From positions 45,266,827 to 45,330,826 of the forward strand of contig NC_092869.1 of the NCBI RefSeq assembly GCF_032062135.1: a stretch of 64,000 nt of DNA. Reading direction: 5' to 3'. Position numbers and translations under genes: made by a program. Under the pieces are notes generated by a model, which did no database searches, had not been told where the DNA came from, and worked only from the letters and a program-made list of their open reading frames with translations. Source of the DNA: Pyxicephalus adspersus (lineage: Eukaryota > Chordata > Amphibia > Anura > Pyxicephalidae). Shown here one piece after another: positions 1 to 11,680 of this stretch; position 1 is the stretch's first letter; each line of letters opens with the position of its first letter.

Positions 1-615
1 TCTATAGATGGCTGATGTCTCTACAGCAATCACTCGGCAATCTGTATAATCTGATCTCCCTGCTATTTAGGTCTATACCACAGACAGGATTACTTCTATA
101 CCTTCAGAAAGCTTTCATTCACCTCCAACTACTCACATTCACCCACTTTTATATCTACATTATCCAAAATAATAGTTTAGGATATTAATATTATTACACA
201 GTATTTATATAGCGCCATCATTTTACGCAGCGCTGTACAAAGTCCATAGTTGTGTCACCAACTATCCCTCAAAGGGGCTCACAATCTAATGTCCTTACCG
301 TGGTCATATGTCATTTATACAGTGTAAGGACAATTTTAGAGGGAAGCCAATTAACCTCATTGAATGTTTTTGGGATGTGGGAGGAAACCCACGCAGACCT
401 GGGGAGATCCTGCATACTCCACGCAGGATAGAGCGTGGGGGGTCTCTGCAGCCAAAATGCTCAAGGAAGCCTGTGGAGTGCCGAACAGATTTCCACATAG
501 CAACAATTTATCTGTTCTGTAGATTGTGGGTACTTCATGAGGCAGTGCAGGAGGTGAAGGCACTACTTATAAAGATGTCGGCTGTGCCAAACTCCAGATT
601 TAGCCGTTGCTGTAC
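1..615 (-). other. FOXN3 intron 6, partial
   Basis: This is the 5' part of the intron after exon 6. It contains a minus-strand SINE tail and core (190-430) and no coding sequence that matches FOXN3. Confidence 0.6.
190..430 (-). repeat. SINE, minus orientation, lacking its tRNA-like head
   Basis: The sequence reads as the reverse complement of the element at 34964-35300: AAT-type tail, GCGCTATATAAATACTG end, GAGCTCCTTTGAGGGACAG block, then the GGTTTCCTCCCACATTCC core. It stops before the A and B boxes, so it is truncated at its 5' end. Confidence 0.8.
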
Positions 616-721
616 CTGACTGCAGCCGCCATGCCGATGGGATTGATGGGTAGAGGTCTGACGCCTTGGAAGATCCCTCTGTTCAGCACGCGGGTTCCAT
701 TCTGAATCACACCAGGAGGAA
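616..721 (-). CDS. FOXN3: FOXN3 exon 6: [15 protein letters not shown] block
   Basis: This 106-nt exon follows a strong polypyrimidine tract and acceptor TCTTGCAG, and ends at the donor GTACAG (610-615), weaker than the others because of C at +4. It encodes the end of Phe267, [34 protein letters not shown], and two bases of Arg302. The human equivalent recalled is [27 protein letters not shown]. It accepts exon 5 (giving GF-PPGV) or exon 4 directly (giving QV-PPGV). It leaves in phase 2, as expected for the junction into the large last exon, which is outside the window. Confidence 0.93.
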
Positions 722-1192
722 CTGCAAGACAGAGAGAGAGAGATATCAGTACCCGGTATGGGGTCACAGCTCCAACCTGCACCCAAACCCGGGGAGGGGA
801 TTGGACGATGGCACAGCGGAGGCCAGAAATGTCAGAAATATTTTACATTTTGTTATTACCGGTGACACAAATACAATCACATGACCCAATCAAACCAAGG
901 ATTAGGTATTGGTTTCCATAGTCTGCACACACAACAAACACATTCCTAACATTCACACAAACAACACTTTTTGGATATTTGTTCCTGTCACATGACCACA
1001 AAAAAATCACATGATAAGAATGTCTCCTCATCAGCAGAAATCACATTTGTAGGTTGGATGGTCAATGGGGTTGAAGATTCTTCTATTTTATAGATATAAA
1101 CTGATCTGTCACCAAAATATAAATTTCCATTTATATTACCCTAAACCGCACCCCCATACATATTATAAGGATACCAATTATTACCCTCTTAT

Positions 1193-1225
1193 ATTACCAC
1201 CACCATGCTTCACAGTTGGGATGAA
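1193..1225 (-). mobile_element. Tc1/mariner transposase scrap
   Basis: On the minus strand 33 bases encode IPTVKHGGG, a well-known conserved block of Tc1-family transposases. Nothing else of the gene is recognisable around it. A similar block occurs at 11517-11552. Confidence 0.6.
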
Positions 1226-1619
1226 GCTTTAGTGATAGTATAAAGTTCACCTTAGCTCAAAGTTACTGAAGTCATCACCAAGTTCTAATTTATTGATATT
1301 TTTCTCTCTTTTATACACAAAAACATGAAACATTTTAATCTGACAGACCTGATAAGCGGCTCAACAGCAAATTGAAAGGGAATATGCGGCAAGATGACAA
1401 CTGTGCAGCTAAATTACTAGCCAGTGTCTTAACGTTTTCAGTCTAACAGGAAGTACTTCACTGGCAGGATCTCAACCTAGGAAACTTAGCAGCATATTCA
1501 CCAAGAACAGTCAGCTTAAGCAAAGAAACTGCATACAGCGAGGAATGGTGCCAAATAAAAAGAAAGTGGAATTTGGTAAAGAAATAAACCTCCAAAATAT
1601 AGAAGAAGCTGTAGGCGTG

Positions 1620-1725
1620 TGGCAGCCTCTGTATTGTGAGCCCACTCTTCAGTAACAGCTGGGTGGTCACTGAAAAGTACCGGGTGGTGCGCCCGGCTAA
1701 AAGAGGCCGGGGAGATCACTGGGTA
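1620..1725 (+). repeat. Unnamed dispersed repeat (family E), partial
   Basis: It shares GTGGCAGCCTCTGTATTGTG and GGTGGTGCGCCCGGCTAAAA with 44377-44545 (plus) and with reverse-oriented copies at 36090-36260 and 42995-43130. I do not recognise the family. Confidence 0.65.
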
Positions 1726-2294
1726 TGCAAAACACCCGTCTGCTTGTCACACCGGAACTACGCGGGCAATGCCAGGAAAATCCGAAGGTGAAGATAAATG
1801 ATCCACAGGAAATTTTTTGTTATTTGCCTGACAAAATGTAAAAAAACAAAAACTAAGGTTGGATTTAAATCTCTGTGTTACTGCAACACAAGGGAATGCA
1901 CAAAGACCGATGCAGCACCCCAACGTGCTGCCACAGACCTGAGTTTAGGGGCAGCACAAGTGACAGTTGTGAACCATCTGTGGAGCTCTGGAATAAAAAA
2001 AAATAAAAAGTGCTTGTTTACTAAAAAGTCGGTGAGCTGGCAGCCTATTAAAAATCTGCTTTCTACCCCACATGGTTTGCAGCCTCCCATCTTATTAAAT
2101 GCCCAATGCCCCCCATCCTTAGAGCTCCCCCTACTGAAAGCCAGAAACTACTCCCCAGCAGCTGGGAGGCTGCAAACCATGACAGAAGCACAAATCTGTG
2201 TGTAAGCCCTGGGGACCCATTCACTATGATAATATTTTCACCAATCAGAATTCCTGATATTGTCCCAGGCCATTGGATTAGCATTACACCCAGT

Positions 2295-2615
2295 GGGCAA
2301 CACGGTGGCTCAGTGGTTAGCACTCTGGCCTTTGCAGCACTGGGTCCCAGGTTCGAATCCCAGCCAGGACACTATCTGCATGGAGTTTGCAGGTTCTCCC
2401 CATGTCTGTGTGGGTTTCCTCTGGGTGCTCCGGTTTCTTCCCACATTCCAAAAAGTTAGGTAATTGCCCCCCCCCCCGCCCCCCAAATTGTCCTGAGACT
2501 GTATTAAAGAAATATGAGAGCTCCTTTGAGGGACAGCTAGTGACATGACTATGGACTTTGTACAGCGCTACATATTATGTTGGCTCTACAGTGTAATAAT
2601 ATTTATTATTATTAT
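2295..2615 (+). repeat. Full-length tRNA-headed SINE
   Basis: The head carries a pol III A box (TGGCTCAGTGG, 2306-2316) and B box (GGTTCGAATCC, 2350-2360), followed by the vertebrate SINE core (GGAGTTTGCAGGTTCTCCCC, TGGGTTTCCTCTGGGTGCTC), a C-rich expansion at 2467-2485, and an ATT/ATTT tail. The pol III boxes come from a tRNA ancestor; there is no tRNA cloverleaf, so it is not a tRNA gene. Confidence 0.88.
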
Positions 2616-3997
2616 TTGTAGGCAGCAGCAGTCTTTATATCCACCAGGTATATTGAGATGAAAAAGGGTCTCAGGAACAGAAAAGTACAAAATCCCTGCA
2701 CACCTCGCCTAACGATGAGCCTCAGACGACGGCGCCGGGAATCAGACTGCAGTGTTTTCGCTAAACACGAACGGCTGATCAAAATATTGAATTTATTTGC
2801 AACGATTGCCTGAGCGGTGACAGCTGTTACTGAATAATTTACCAGCAGCTCCTTCTTCTTCCCCGTCGCTCGCAGACACGCGGAATCCACCATTTATATT
2901 ATCGGAGCCACGTCCTTATTAGAACCCCCGGTGTGCTGCCGTGACACAGACGCCATGTGGTAATATGAGCATCCCATCACAATGGAAAGAATTTATATAT
3001 TATATATTTTGTGTTTTCTCTGCTGTCTGTCTATTGCTCAGTGGCAGAAAGTGAGTGGAAGTAACTTTTTAACTTTTGCACTTTTTGTGGGAAGGGAACA
3101 CACACATTTGCTCCATACTTAGTAGTTCCAGGTATAAATGAGCATGTGACAGCTTTGAGCCAATCAGCACCATCATGCAGGAATACAATACCTCTGTGTA
3201 AGCTATGACTTCAGTGTGCTGCAGCTGACCTGAGGCTGACCTGTGACTCCTGCCTGCAGCTATGACCCGCAAATGAAAGCTGCAAAAGTTCTTCTGGGAC
3301 AGCAGAAGCAAGAAAATAAAATATTTGCAGATTTGTTTGACCTGGGTAAATGGTGCTTTTATCCCGATTTCTTTTTTTAAATTTTTAAAAGTCCCTTTTC
3401 AGACCCAAATGTTCATTATCATATCCTGGAAGTCGGAGTCGGTCTCTGGCTATATTTAGCAGAACCGATCGATTTCTAATTAGTTAAAGTGAGAGAAGAA
3501 ACCACAATTTATAAACTAAGCGCCGTCATTGCCCGGCTGCCTCGGCTCACCGTGAATTCTTCTGATGTACAGAGCGACCTCCTCTGTCAGAACCAATCAG
3601 ACCTGAAGAGGAGATCAATAACTTCTTTATATTCTGTGCTGGCTGAGAATAATCCCGGCACCAATGTGAAGCCTATTAGTTCTGAAGGACACAGCAACAC
3701 CGCCACAGCTCGGGGAGCGACATTTGTGCTCTATTTACACAGATCTGTGGATTCCACAGATGACAGAATATGAAAGATTGGAGCTGCAAATCCCTGCTAA
3801 GGGCAAACCAATTAGACCCTTAGAGAGTTCGGCAAGGCTGATAAGGTGACCAATGAATGATTTCATCAGTAAAAAATAAAAAAGATAAAACCTTTACTAT
3901 AATCAATCAGATTATTAATTTCCCTGACATGTTCCAATATAGACAATTGTGGATGTTTTCAGAAAGGCTCCATTATTTATCATTAAAAAGCAGTCAT

Positions 3998-4115
3998 TGA
4001 GCTCCAGTCAGTGACTTTGCCTAGGCTGAGACGTTAGTCTGCTGCAGGCAGGAAGAAGCATTTCCTCAGTCTCCTGATCAGACAGCAACAATGTAACTTT
4101 CTAACAATGCTGCAG
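3998..4115 (+). repeat. Unnamed dispersed repeat (family D)
   Basis: Shared blocks are CAGTCAGTGACTTTGCCTAG, GTCTGCTGCAGGCAG and CCTCAGTCTCCTGATCAGAC. Other copies are at 8650-8760 and 12322-12425 (plus) and 17115-17200 (minus). No coding capacity or terminal repeats were seen. Confidence 0.65.
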
Positions 4116-4576
4116 CAGGGGCTGATCATTGCAGTTTCCACCAATCAGGATTGTTGCTTCGATCATCCAATGAACAATCCTAATTGTCTCCATGCGAGTG
4201 ACGTACATATAGCAATTGGTGCTGACTCGGGGCCGCCTACAAACCGGTTGGGTGAGTTACTGAAAGGCTGATGGGATGACAGAACGTTATTTACGAGAAG
4301 AGAAGCTGTGTCAGTCTGGCTACCGATCCGCCAACAATTACCGCACTGCAATATATAATTAGCATGAATGATTGCACATGTGTATGTCAGCCGGATCTGT
4401 CATGTTATGTAACTACGGGAAATCAGGAAGGAAGCGTTTGTTACTTCGCACCCAGCGATCCCCTCAGATGGTAAATCTTCAATTGGAGAGGAAAAATGGA
4501 TATGAGTAGGAAACGTTTTCATAGAAAAGCCTGGGATTCTGTTCCTTTTACAATAAAGAAATGAAAGGAAACCCCC

Positions 4577-4725
4577 TAGATTGTAAGCTCTTCGGGGCAG
4601 GGTCGTCTCCTCCTCCTGTGTCACTGTCTGTATCTGTCTGTCATTTGCAACTCCTATTTAATGTACAACACTGCGTAATATGTTGGCGCTATATAAATCC
4701 CATTTATTAATAATAATAATAAAAA
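4577..4725 (+). repeat. Short SINE-tail element (GTAAGCTCTTCGGGGCAGGG type)
   Basis: About 150 bp starting TAGATTGTAAGCTCTTCGGG and ending TGTTGGCGCTATATAAAT with an AAT-rich tail. Its 3' end is shared with the tRNA-headed SINE, suggesting a common LINE-derived tail. Other copies: 20501-20641 and 41180-41325 (minus). Confidence 0.8.
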
Positions 4726-4824
4726 AAGGAAAGAGATTGGGTGATAAGGTTGGCAATAGGACTTCGATGGATTATCTTATTATATCAGTATGATTAGGGA
4801 ATTCTTTGTATAATCAATAGTCAA

Positions 4825-5134
4825 ATTATTACTATCCAGTATTTATATAGCGCCAGCTTAGTCATGTGACTAGCTGTCCCTCAAAGGAGCTCACAATCTA
4901 ATGTCCCTACCATAGTCATATGTCATTAATACAGTCTAAGGTCAATTTTAGGGGGAAACCAATTAACCTAACTGCATGTTTTTGGAATGTGGGAGGAAAC
5001 CAGAGTACCTGGAGGAAACCCACACAAACACAGGGAGAACCTGCAAACTCCATGCAGATAGTGTCCTGGCTGAGATTCGAACCTGGGACGCAGCGCTGCA
5101 AAGGCCGGAGTGCTAACCACTGAGCCACCGTGCT
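4825..5134 (-). repeat. Full-length tRNA-headed SINE, minus orientation
   Basis: The reverse complement contains the tail, core and head of the same family as 2295-2615, with the B box at 5073-5083 and head end AGCACGGTGGCTCAGTGG at 5117-5134. Confidence 0.88.
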
Positions 5135-5798
5135 AAGCCAAGATGTCAAGAGATGAGAAAAATAAAACTATACAGCCGTCAATGGTGGGGAACGTCCAAT
5201 AAGGACATCTATCCCTTACCATGCGATTCCTTCTCAATTCCTGTTGTGTCTCAAGCACAGGATTTAAAGAAAAATCTCCCTCATAGGACGGACCTAGTGA
5301 TGTGGGAAGGGGGAAAGAAAAAAGTTCTTTCCATTCAGAAATTGGGATTGTGGGTTTTACGTCTTGCTGACTGGTCTGCATTTTTATGCAAAGGCTGCTG
5401 ATATGAAATGAAAGATTTCTATATTTGACAGCTTGATTCCTGCACAAATAAAGAGCCTCAAAGTGTTAAGGAAACTCTGAGGAACTTCATGAGTGTTAAA
5501 AGGAAACATTTAAGTGTCTGTGCTTTAAGTACCCCCCTTGCTGCACCTAAGGAATAAAGAAAGTTCCAAGACCAGCCACCCTGCAGAAGAAAAGACAGCA
5601 GCAGTGACCGGTCTCTATCACAGGAAGTTCCTGCACAAAATGTTACACCCTTTCCTGCTCTGTCAAAGACGAACATAAAAGGTTTTGACTTTGGATGTAA
5701 AGGTAATTTACTATTTTGTTTTCTTATGTCAATATTTCAGCAGATAAAAAAAGACAAAAGTTGAACGCCCCGGTATATGAATGTCCTCTCTGCAAGCA

Positions 5799-6523
5799 NN
5801 NNNNNNNNNNNNNNNNNNNNNNNNNNNNNNNNNNNNNNNNNNNNNNNNNNNNNNNNNNNNNNNNNNNNNNNNNNNNNNNNNNNNNNNNNNNNNNNNNNNN
5901 NNNNNNNNNNNNNNNNNNNNNNNNNNNNNNNNNNNNNNNNNNNNNNNNNNNNNNNNNNNNNNNNNNNNNNNNNNNNNNNNNNNNNNNNNNNNNNNNNNNN
6001 NNNNNNNNNNNNNNNNNNNNNNNNNNNNNNNNNNNNNNNNNNNNNNNNNNNNNNNNNNNNNNNNNNNNNNNNNNNNNNNNNNNNNNNNNNNNNNNNNNNN
6101 NNNNNNNNNNNNNNNNNNNNNNNNNNNNNNNNNNNNNNNNNNNNNNNNNNNNNNNNNNNNNNNNNNNNNNNNNNNNNNNNNNNNNNNNNNNNNNNNNNNN
6201 NNNNNNNNNNNNNNNNNNNNNNNNNNNNNNNNNNNNNNNNNNNNNNNNNNNNNNNNNNNNNNNNNNNNNNNNNNNNNNNNNNNNNNNNNNNNNNNNNNNN
6301 NNNNNNNNNNNNNNNNNNNNNNNNNNNNNNNNNNNNNNNNNNNNNNNNNNNNNNNNNNNNNNNNNNNNNNNNNNNNNNNNNNNNNNNNNNNNNNNNNNNN
6401 NNNNNNNNNNNNNNNNNNNNNNNNNNNNNNNNNNNNNNNNNNNNNNNNNNNNNNNNNNNNNNNNNNNNNNNNNNNNNNNNNNNNNNNNNNNNNNNNNNNN
6501 NNNNNNNNNNNNNNNNNNNNNNN
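5799..6523. other. Assembly gap (725 N)
   Basis: Only Ns. The flanks are dissimilar and not obviously repetitive, so the missing content is unknown. It is inside intron 5; the phases of exons 4, 5 and 6 join without needing any exon from here. Confidence 0.99.
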
Positions 6524-6997
6524 GCAGAAGTCGGAGGTTTTATTAAATATTTGCATGCTTAATAGGGGGGCAGAGACAGTGTCCCAGCGCCCCCCACTGA
6601 CAGAATGGCTGAGGCGCAGGGAGCTGGATTGTTGTGCTTTTGGGGTCACATTTGCACCATTATCCCATTTTGTCTAAAACCATCCCTAGAGGTGGGAAAG
6701 GATTTAAACTCAGCATTATCATTACACCTTGTCGTGTCTCCCACCAGGGGGTGCCATATCCTCAGTGTAAAATGCGTTAGCTCTGATTCTGTATAAAAGC
6801 CTTTTATCCCAATAAAATCTCCGACTCTTCCAGGCAGCTCCCAGGAAAAATGTCTTGTGTTACATTAAATCCTTAAGGAGATCTCTGCTCTTTGGCTGAA
6901 TCCTGGGTTTCTTTTGTTTAATGATACAGAAAGTGTTGTCACCCCATGTGTGTGTGTGCGCGTCTCTACCAATAAGTGTACATAGCTGTGTACTCAC

Positions 6998-7063
6998 AAC
7001 CTGCGTGTAAATCATGGGGAGAATTCAAGAGCATCATGGCGCTGGCAGCAGCAATGTCCGGAT
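6998..7063 (-). CDS. FOXN3: FOXN3 exon 5: 66-nt cassette exon
   Basis: The exon lies between acceptor TTTTTCCAG and donor GTGAGT (6992-6997). It encodes residues 245-266 (DPDIAAASAMMLLN then SPHDLHAG) plus the first base of Phe267. It enters and leaves in phase 1 and is exactly 66 nt, so inclusion or skipping keeps the frame: with it the protein reads LLQ-D...AG-F-PPGV, without it LLQ-V-PPGV. The human gene makes two isoforms that differ by 22 residues at this place, as I recall. The DIxAAxAMMLLN core is shared with FOXN2. The tail differs from the human TPPEIQAG that I recall, and Asp to Ala replaces the usual DIDAA. Confidence 0.9.
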
Positions 7064-7754
7064 CTGGAAAAATCAACCAACAGACATATTACTGAGGATC
7101 AAACTGATCTGTGCATTGTACACTTATCTCTATGACACGCACTATGGAAGGTCACACAAATCACCCACCACCGGGGCAGGAGCGCCAATAAGAACATGGC
7201 GGCAGATGGCTGGACAGACGTCGGACAGACAAGGAGGAAGAAGCGAGGACACGACACAATGCTGGGTTGTTTTTTCACCCCCAGCGATCTCAAGAAGTCC
7301 ATCAGAAACTTTATTAAAGGGAAAGGATTTAGTTGAAGTGAAACCGTCACCAAAAGAGGCCGAAATGTGAGCACCGCCTGTCAGTTCACTGGGAGCCTGC
7401 TGATGATGTCATCGCTTCTGAGTGAACTGATAGGTCAGGGCCATAACATAATGAGCACAAAATATTCATTAGAGATCACAGAGATTATAGGAAGAGTCGA
7501 GCCACAAATCCTCATCACCCGGCCCGTTATATATTTTATATTCATTATGATTTCCTTTAAATTCCCTTAAACACAACAGGAAATGACAGGAAAATCTCCT
7601 CTGTAAATTTGGATTTCTCATCACCTCCTGTTATGCTCACCAGAATGAATAAAAAGGGTGAATTCTCTCCAGTGAATATATCCAATAAAATCCTGAAAAA
7701 ACGATAATATTGGTGGCACTCCATTGGATAATTTGTTTGCCCTTTGAGGTTCCA

Positions 7755-7945
7755 ACGCGTTTTAGGGATTTACCTTCATCAGGGCTGTAATAATAAAAGT
7801 CAGATCTGGTTGGATGGATCCTTAGAACAGTTGTTGAGGAACCCAACCAATCCTGAGCAGCCGATAAAATCCAGACTCCACTGAATCTTTATTATCCCGA
7901 CCTTGATGAGGGGAGATTGCTGCAGCCTCTGAAACGCGTCAGTAC
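7755..7945. repeat. Foldback element with inverted AACGCGTTT...CATCAGGG arms
   Basis: The left arm (AACGCGTTTTAGGGATTTAC, then CTTCATCAGGG and AATAATAAAAGTCAG) aligns with the reverse complement of the right arm (ending CCTTGATGAGGGGAG and CTGAAACGCGTCAG near 7942). It belongs to the GAAACGCGTC module set described in the findings. Confidence 0.6.
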
Positions 7946-8649
7946 AAATCACAGGATGCACAAAAAGACAATTGCGGACTTATACCAGGGAGACGGCGCC
8001 TTTATTCTTCAGTTTCTTTCCATTATTCTGCAAGGGGCCAACATTAAAAGGACTAAAAGTGCCGCCTACCAACCCCCACTGTCCGCTGACATCAACCAAT
8101 CAGATGTCACATGAACGGCTATAGAGCCCGATGGAATAGGCTTTGGGTGGTAAGGTCTCTGATGGATTTGGCCGTACATACACAGAATCCGCGCATTTAT
8201 TAGCCAATCGGTGATCACATCATGAAGGATATAGGGCATAGAAAATAGGATGGGGCAGCTGTTTATAGAAATCTGCCCCTTACCCGGCACCAATATATTC
8301 ATCATATATTTTGTTGCATAAATTTACATCATCTATAATATAAATATAAAATATGGCAGTGATGGCGGGAGCCCCTCATAACGGGCACAGCAGGGGTACC
8401 AACCCAGGAAAGTAGCGCAATGACAGTAGGAGCCCCACATAATGGGCCCGGCCTGCCTGTGACAAATGTAACGGCAAAGGATTGTATGAGTCTTGTGGAG
8501 GGATTTGTAAAGTTGTGTTTCTATGTATCTGGCTGACGTTCTTCCTAAAGAGGACCTGTCAGTCACATTGCAAGTCTGCCTAAACAAATCCATGACATTA
8601 CAATAGACAGGAACAGGATCACAGAAAAGCTCCACCAAAAAGTCATCGT

Positions 8650-8760
8650 TCAGCTGCAGTCAGTGACTGTGTCTAGGGTGAGATTATGTCATCAGTCTGC
8701 TGCAGGCAGCATTGCCTCAGTCTCCACTGGCACAGTAGTCACAAGGTGAGAGACTGCAGC
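8650..8760 (+). repeat. Unnamed dispersed repeat (family D) copy
   Basis: It repeats CAGTCAGTGACTGTGTCTAG, CATCAGTCTGCTGCAGGCAG and CCTCAGTCTCC from the copy at 3998-4115. Confidence 0.65.
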
Positions 8761-8984
8761 GGGGGCTGATCTGTGGCAGACATTTGCATGCACTGACACT
8801 GGGATTTATAAATGGTGACCCCGAATGATAAGAATGGCTCCGTCCTTTGGAGTAAAAAGCAGGTGATGGCGGGGGGGAAGTCATGTGATCTGTATAAGAG
8901 GTAATAAACACCTGGAAGGGGCCACATTGACTTATTATTTAGCCTCTGCACTTTTCATATGATTTTTATTTCATTCTAAGCCGT

Positions 8985-9360
8985 CATGGCACCCTCGTGG
9001 GTCTCGTGGTCGCCAGCTAATACCACGAAATCCCAATGGCTATGGACGCTGCAACGCCACGCCAGATTCCCAATCCGATTCCACAAACCGCCGTTTTGCT
9101 TCGGCTCTGGCAGAGTCGGATTCCGCTGTCACTTGACAGATGGCCGGCTGCAGCGACGCAGGAAAATATTATGGGTTATTCCGACTATATCCCCACCGCC
9201 GCTGCCGCCCGCGCAACACGCTGAGGCAAGCAGACCAGATGCCATGGCAACCGGCATCGCCATGGCGACAGTAAACATCCAGGACCAGCCAGGGAGAAAA
9301 AAAAAAAATCTAATGAAAAGAACATCTGCCCGGCGGTGCGTCTATCGCCCCTAGGAGAGG
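8985..9360. promoter_or_regulatory. GC-rich low-repeat island with two X-box-like dyads
   Basis: The block is CpG-richer than its flanks and free of the recognised repeats. It carries GATGCCATGGCAAC (9238-9251) and ATCGCCATGGCGAC (9256-9269), both close to the RFX X-box consensus. It may be an intronic regulatory element; conservation cannot be tested here. Confidence 0.35.
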
Positions 9361-11309
9361 CCAGGCAAGTGTGCGATGGGGGCCACAGGGAAGAGCGGTC
9401 ACCTGACCATTGCCCCATTGTGTGCCAAGGCAGATGACCCCACACGCCCTCACCAGTCATTGCACCGAATCACACAGCTGCCCAACGTCTAGACAGCAGG
9501 ATGAAAATTTGTTTTGTTGGTACAAAAATTACAGATTTTAGGTTCATTCCACCGACTGTTGCTGCAACCTACCGAGATGAATGTGAGGCTTAACTGCCAA
9601 TCTGCAGCAGCTGGAAGATCTAGACAAGAAATACATTCTAATAGTTTTGTGTGACTGCCTTTGTTTCTTTAATAAAATCGTTTGTTACATCTCAATGGCC
9701 ATTTGCTGTCTCTATCAGAAATGTGGGGAACGGTGACAACGCTGGAGCACAAATGGGAGACGGGCAGAGCGTTGTCACCCTGTAACAGGAAGTGTAAACC
9801 TGGAGTGCAGCATATGAGAATTCCTCCCAATGTACAGCCATGCCAAGGGGCAGTTATTGGTGGTTTGGGGCAGAAGTGGATCTCTATTGGAGATCTGAGG
9901 GGACCAACATTCACCTCTAACTGGAGAAAGTGTTTTGGGTGGAGTGAACCTTAAGCTTTTGCATCACAACAGACCTTTGCCCATAATAAATAACTCCAAC
10001 CACACCACAGCGTATGAAGTCACCATAGGGGAGCACTCAGCTATGCCGGTGAATGGGCTCCCCTATTTTTTCACCTCCCATTCATCCAGTAGTGAATGAC
10101 TGCAGTCACTCCGCAAGCCGTCGCTTCTATTCACCGGCTCCCTGTAGAATCAGACAATTCGGGAAAAGCAAATGAAAGGCGCCAATCACCAATCAGGAGC
10201 CATGAAAAGACGCCGGGAAAAGTTGTCACATCCCCAGGCAATGATAGGATTCACAGGCGGGTAAAAGTCGGGGTATCTAATTCCCAATCCTCCGCCCACC
10301 CCCTCTCGTCTCTGGGGAACTCCGTATGAAATGCTGAAATCCTCAGAGGAGATCAAAGCAACGTTCACACAACGCAGCATTTGGCACCGCAGATTTTACA
10401 GCCGCCAGTCCCATCCAATCAGCATCGAGGGAAAAGGGGACAGCCGGATGCGGCATCTCCTGGGAGGAAGAGCCATTATCACCTGTTGTCACATGACCTG
10501 ATTACAGCAAACCAGGGGTCCTGCACCCTCCATCCCAAGGGGCTGACATTGCAAAATATGAATTTGGGGGCCTGGGGTGAGCCAACATTGTTGAATTAAA
10601 ACTTTTTGGGGTTTGACAGGAACTTTTAGGAAACCCAAACATCCGTACAATCTACAAAGCACGTGTGATGGAAGGGAATGGCAGATAAGCCGGTGCCATA
10701 CGGTCACCAAACTAATGATCAATGAGCAGAAGAATCTGACCTATGGGGAATGGGGGTAAGTCGGTGTCGGTTGGGGGTTAGGTTCTGGGTAGGTTCGGAT
10801 CCTGGCTAAGGTTAGACCCTGGGCAGCGGGGTTAAGGTTCGGTTACAAAGAGGGTGGGTTAAGCATCACCCGGGGGAGAGGGGTTGGTTAGTTAGGCACT
10901 TGGCAGGTGTTGGTTAAGGATTGGAAGCAGGAAGGTTTGTTAGGGGGGGTATGATTGGGAAGCACGATGTTGGAGGCAGCAAAATCTGATGAGACACCGG
11001 AACCCCCCCCATAATAAAATCCCTGAATAAACTTTGGCGCACCAGCTAATTTTTTCCGGGAAGCCCCATAATCACCGTCTGGATACCCATGTCTAGAAGG
11101 TTCCATAGTTGGCTGGATACTAAATCCAACACTTTCATGAAGCCCTGGGAACCATCAAGGAAAGTCCAGATTACGCCACCAATCTGAGTACAGAAACAAG
11201 ACTTTGCTGCAAAACTGCACCGTGTCTAGAGAGGACTGACCACCATATGATGAGTGTCAGCCAGCAATAGAGAACCGGGAACTTCTAAAGGACCCCGCTG
11301 GGATCCTCA

Positions 11310-11680
11310 GCTGAGGGTCAATGGTAACCTGAACACCACAAACTGATCTATGGAACAAGGACAGGAAGAACAAAAATTACACATAAAACCTTTATAATGG
11401 ATACCGCATGGCATGTGGAAGATACAAACATGGAGAACGATTGGCTGGTTGGATGAGACCAAAACTGAATTCATCTCTAAACATAATAAGCGGCAGAGAG
11501 CAGACATTGCCCTGAGAACACCATACCAACTGTGAAGCATGGTGGTGGCAGCACAATCATGTTCCTGTTCATCATCAAGCAAAATGAAGCACAAGAATGA
11601 TGCAACCAAATAAAGGGAAATTCTAAGCGGAGGCCCAAGCCTGGGGCTGAGCTTCACCATCCAACCTGACAACAACCAAC
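11310..11680 (+). pseudogene. Tc1/mariner-like transposase remnant, frameshifted
   Basis: Tc1 transposases catalyse cut-and-paste transposition through a DDE active site. Here TGG-TTG-GAT-GAG-ACC (11446-11460) encodes the WxDETK block, and 11517-11552 encodes NTIPTVKHGGGS, but the two lie in different frames, so at least one indel separates them. The TIRs and the N-terminal DNA-binding part are not recognisable. It is a dead fossil on the strand opposite to FOXN3. Confidence 0.75.

Larger units (their letters stand above)
722..6997 (-). other. FOXN3 intron 5 content
   Basis: No gene was recognised. The intron carries a Tc1-like scrap (1193-1225), an unnamed dispersed repeat (1620-1725), a full-length plus-strand SINE (2295-2615), an unnamed repeat copy (3998-4115), a SINE-tail element (4577-4725), a minus-strand SINE (4825-5134), a 725-base gap and a CTCF-like motif (6741-6755). 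A repeat-poor block at 2640-2900 has a mixed, non-repetitive composition and could be conserved non-coding DNA. Confidence 0.6.

Noticed and set aside
2306..2360. tRNA-gene-like A and B boxes
   Set aside because: They belong to SINE heads (also at 5073-5134 and 34964-35035); no cloverleaf or anticodon arm can be drawn.
5716..6677. Open frames across the N gaps (also at 27.7, 29.3 and 45.0 kb)
   Set aside because: They exist only because Ns contain no stop codons.
10745..10930. Interstitial telomere-like sequence (GGTTAGGTT pieces)
   Set aside because: The hexamer TTAGGG is not regularly repeated; it is a degenerate GGTT-rich stretch only.
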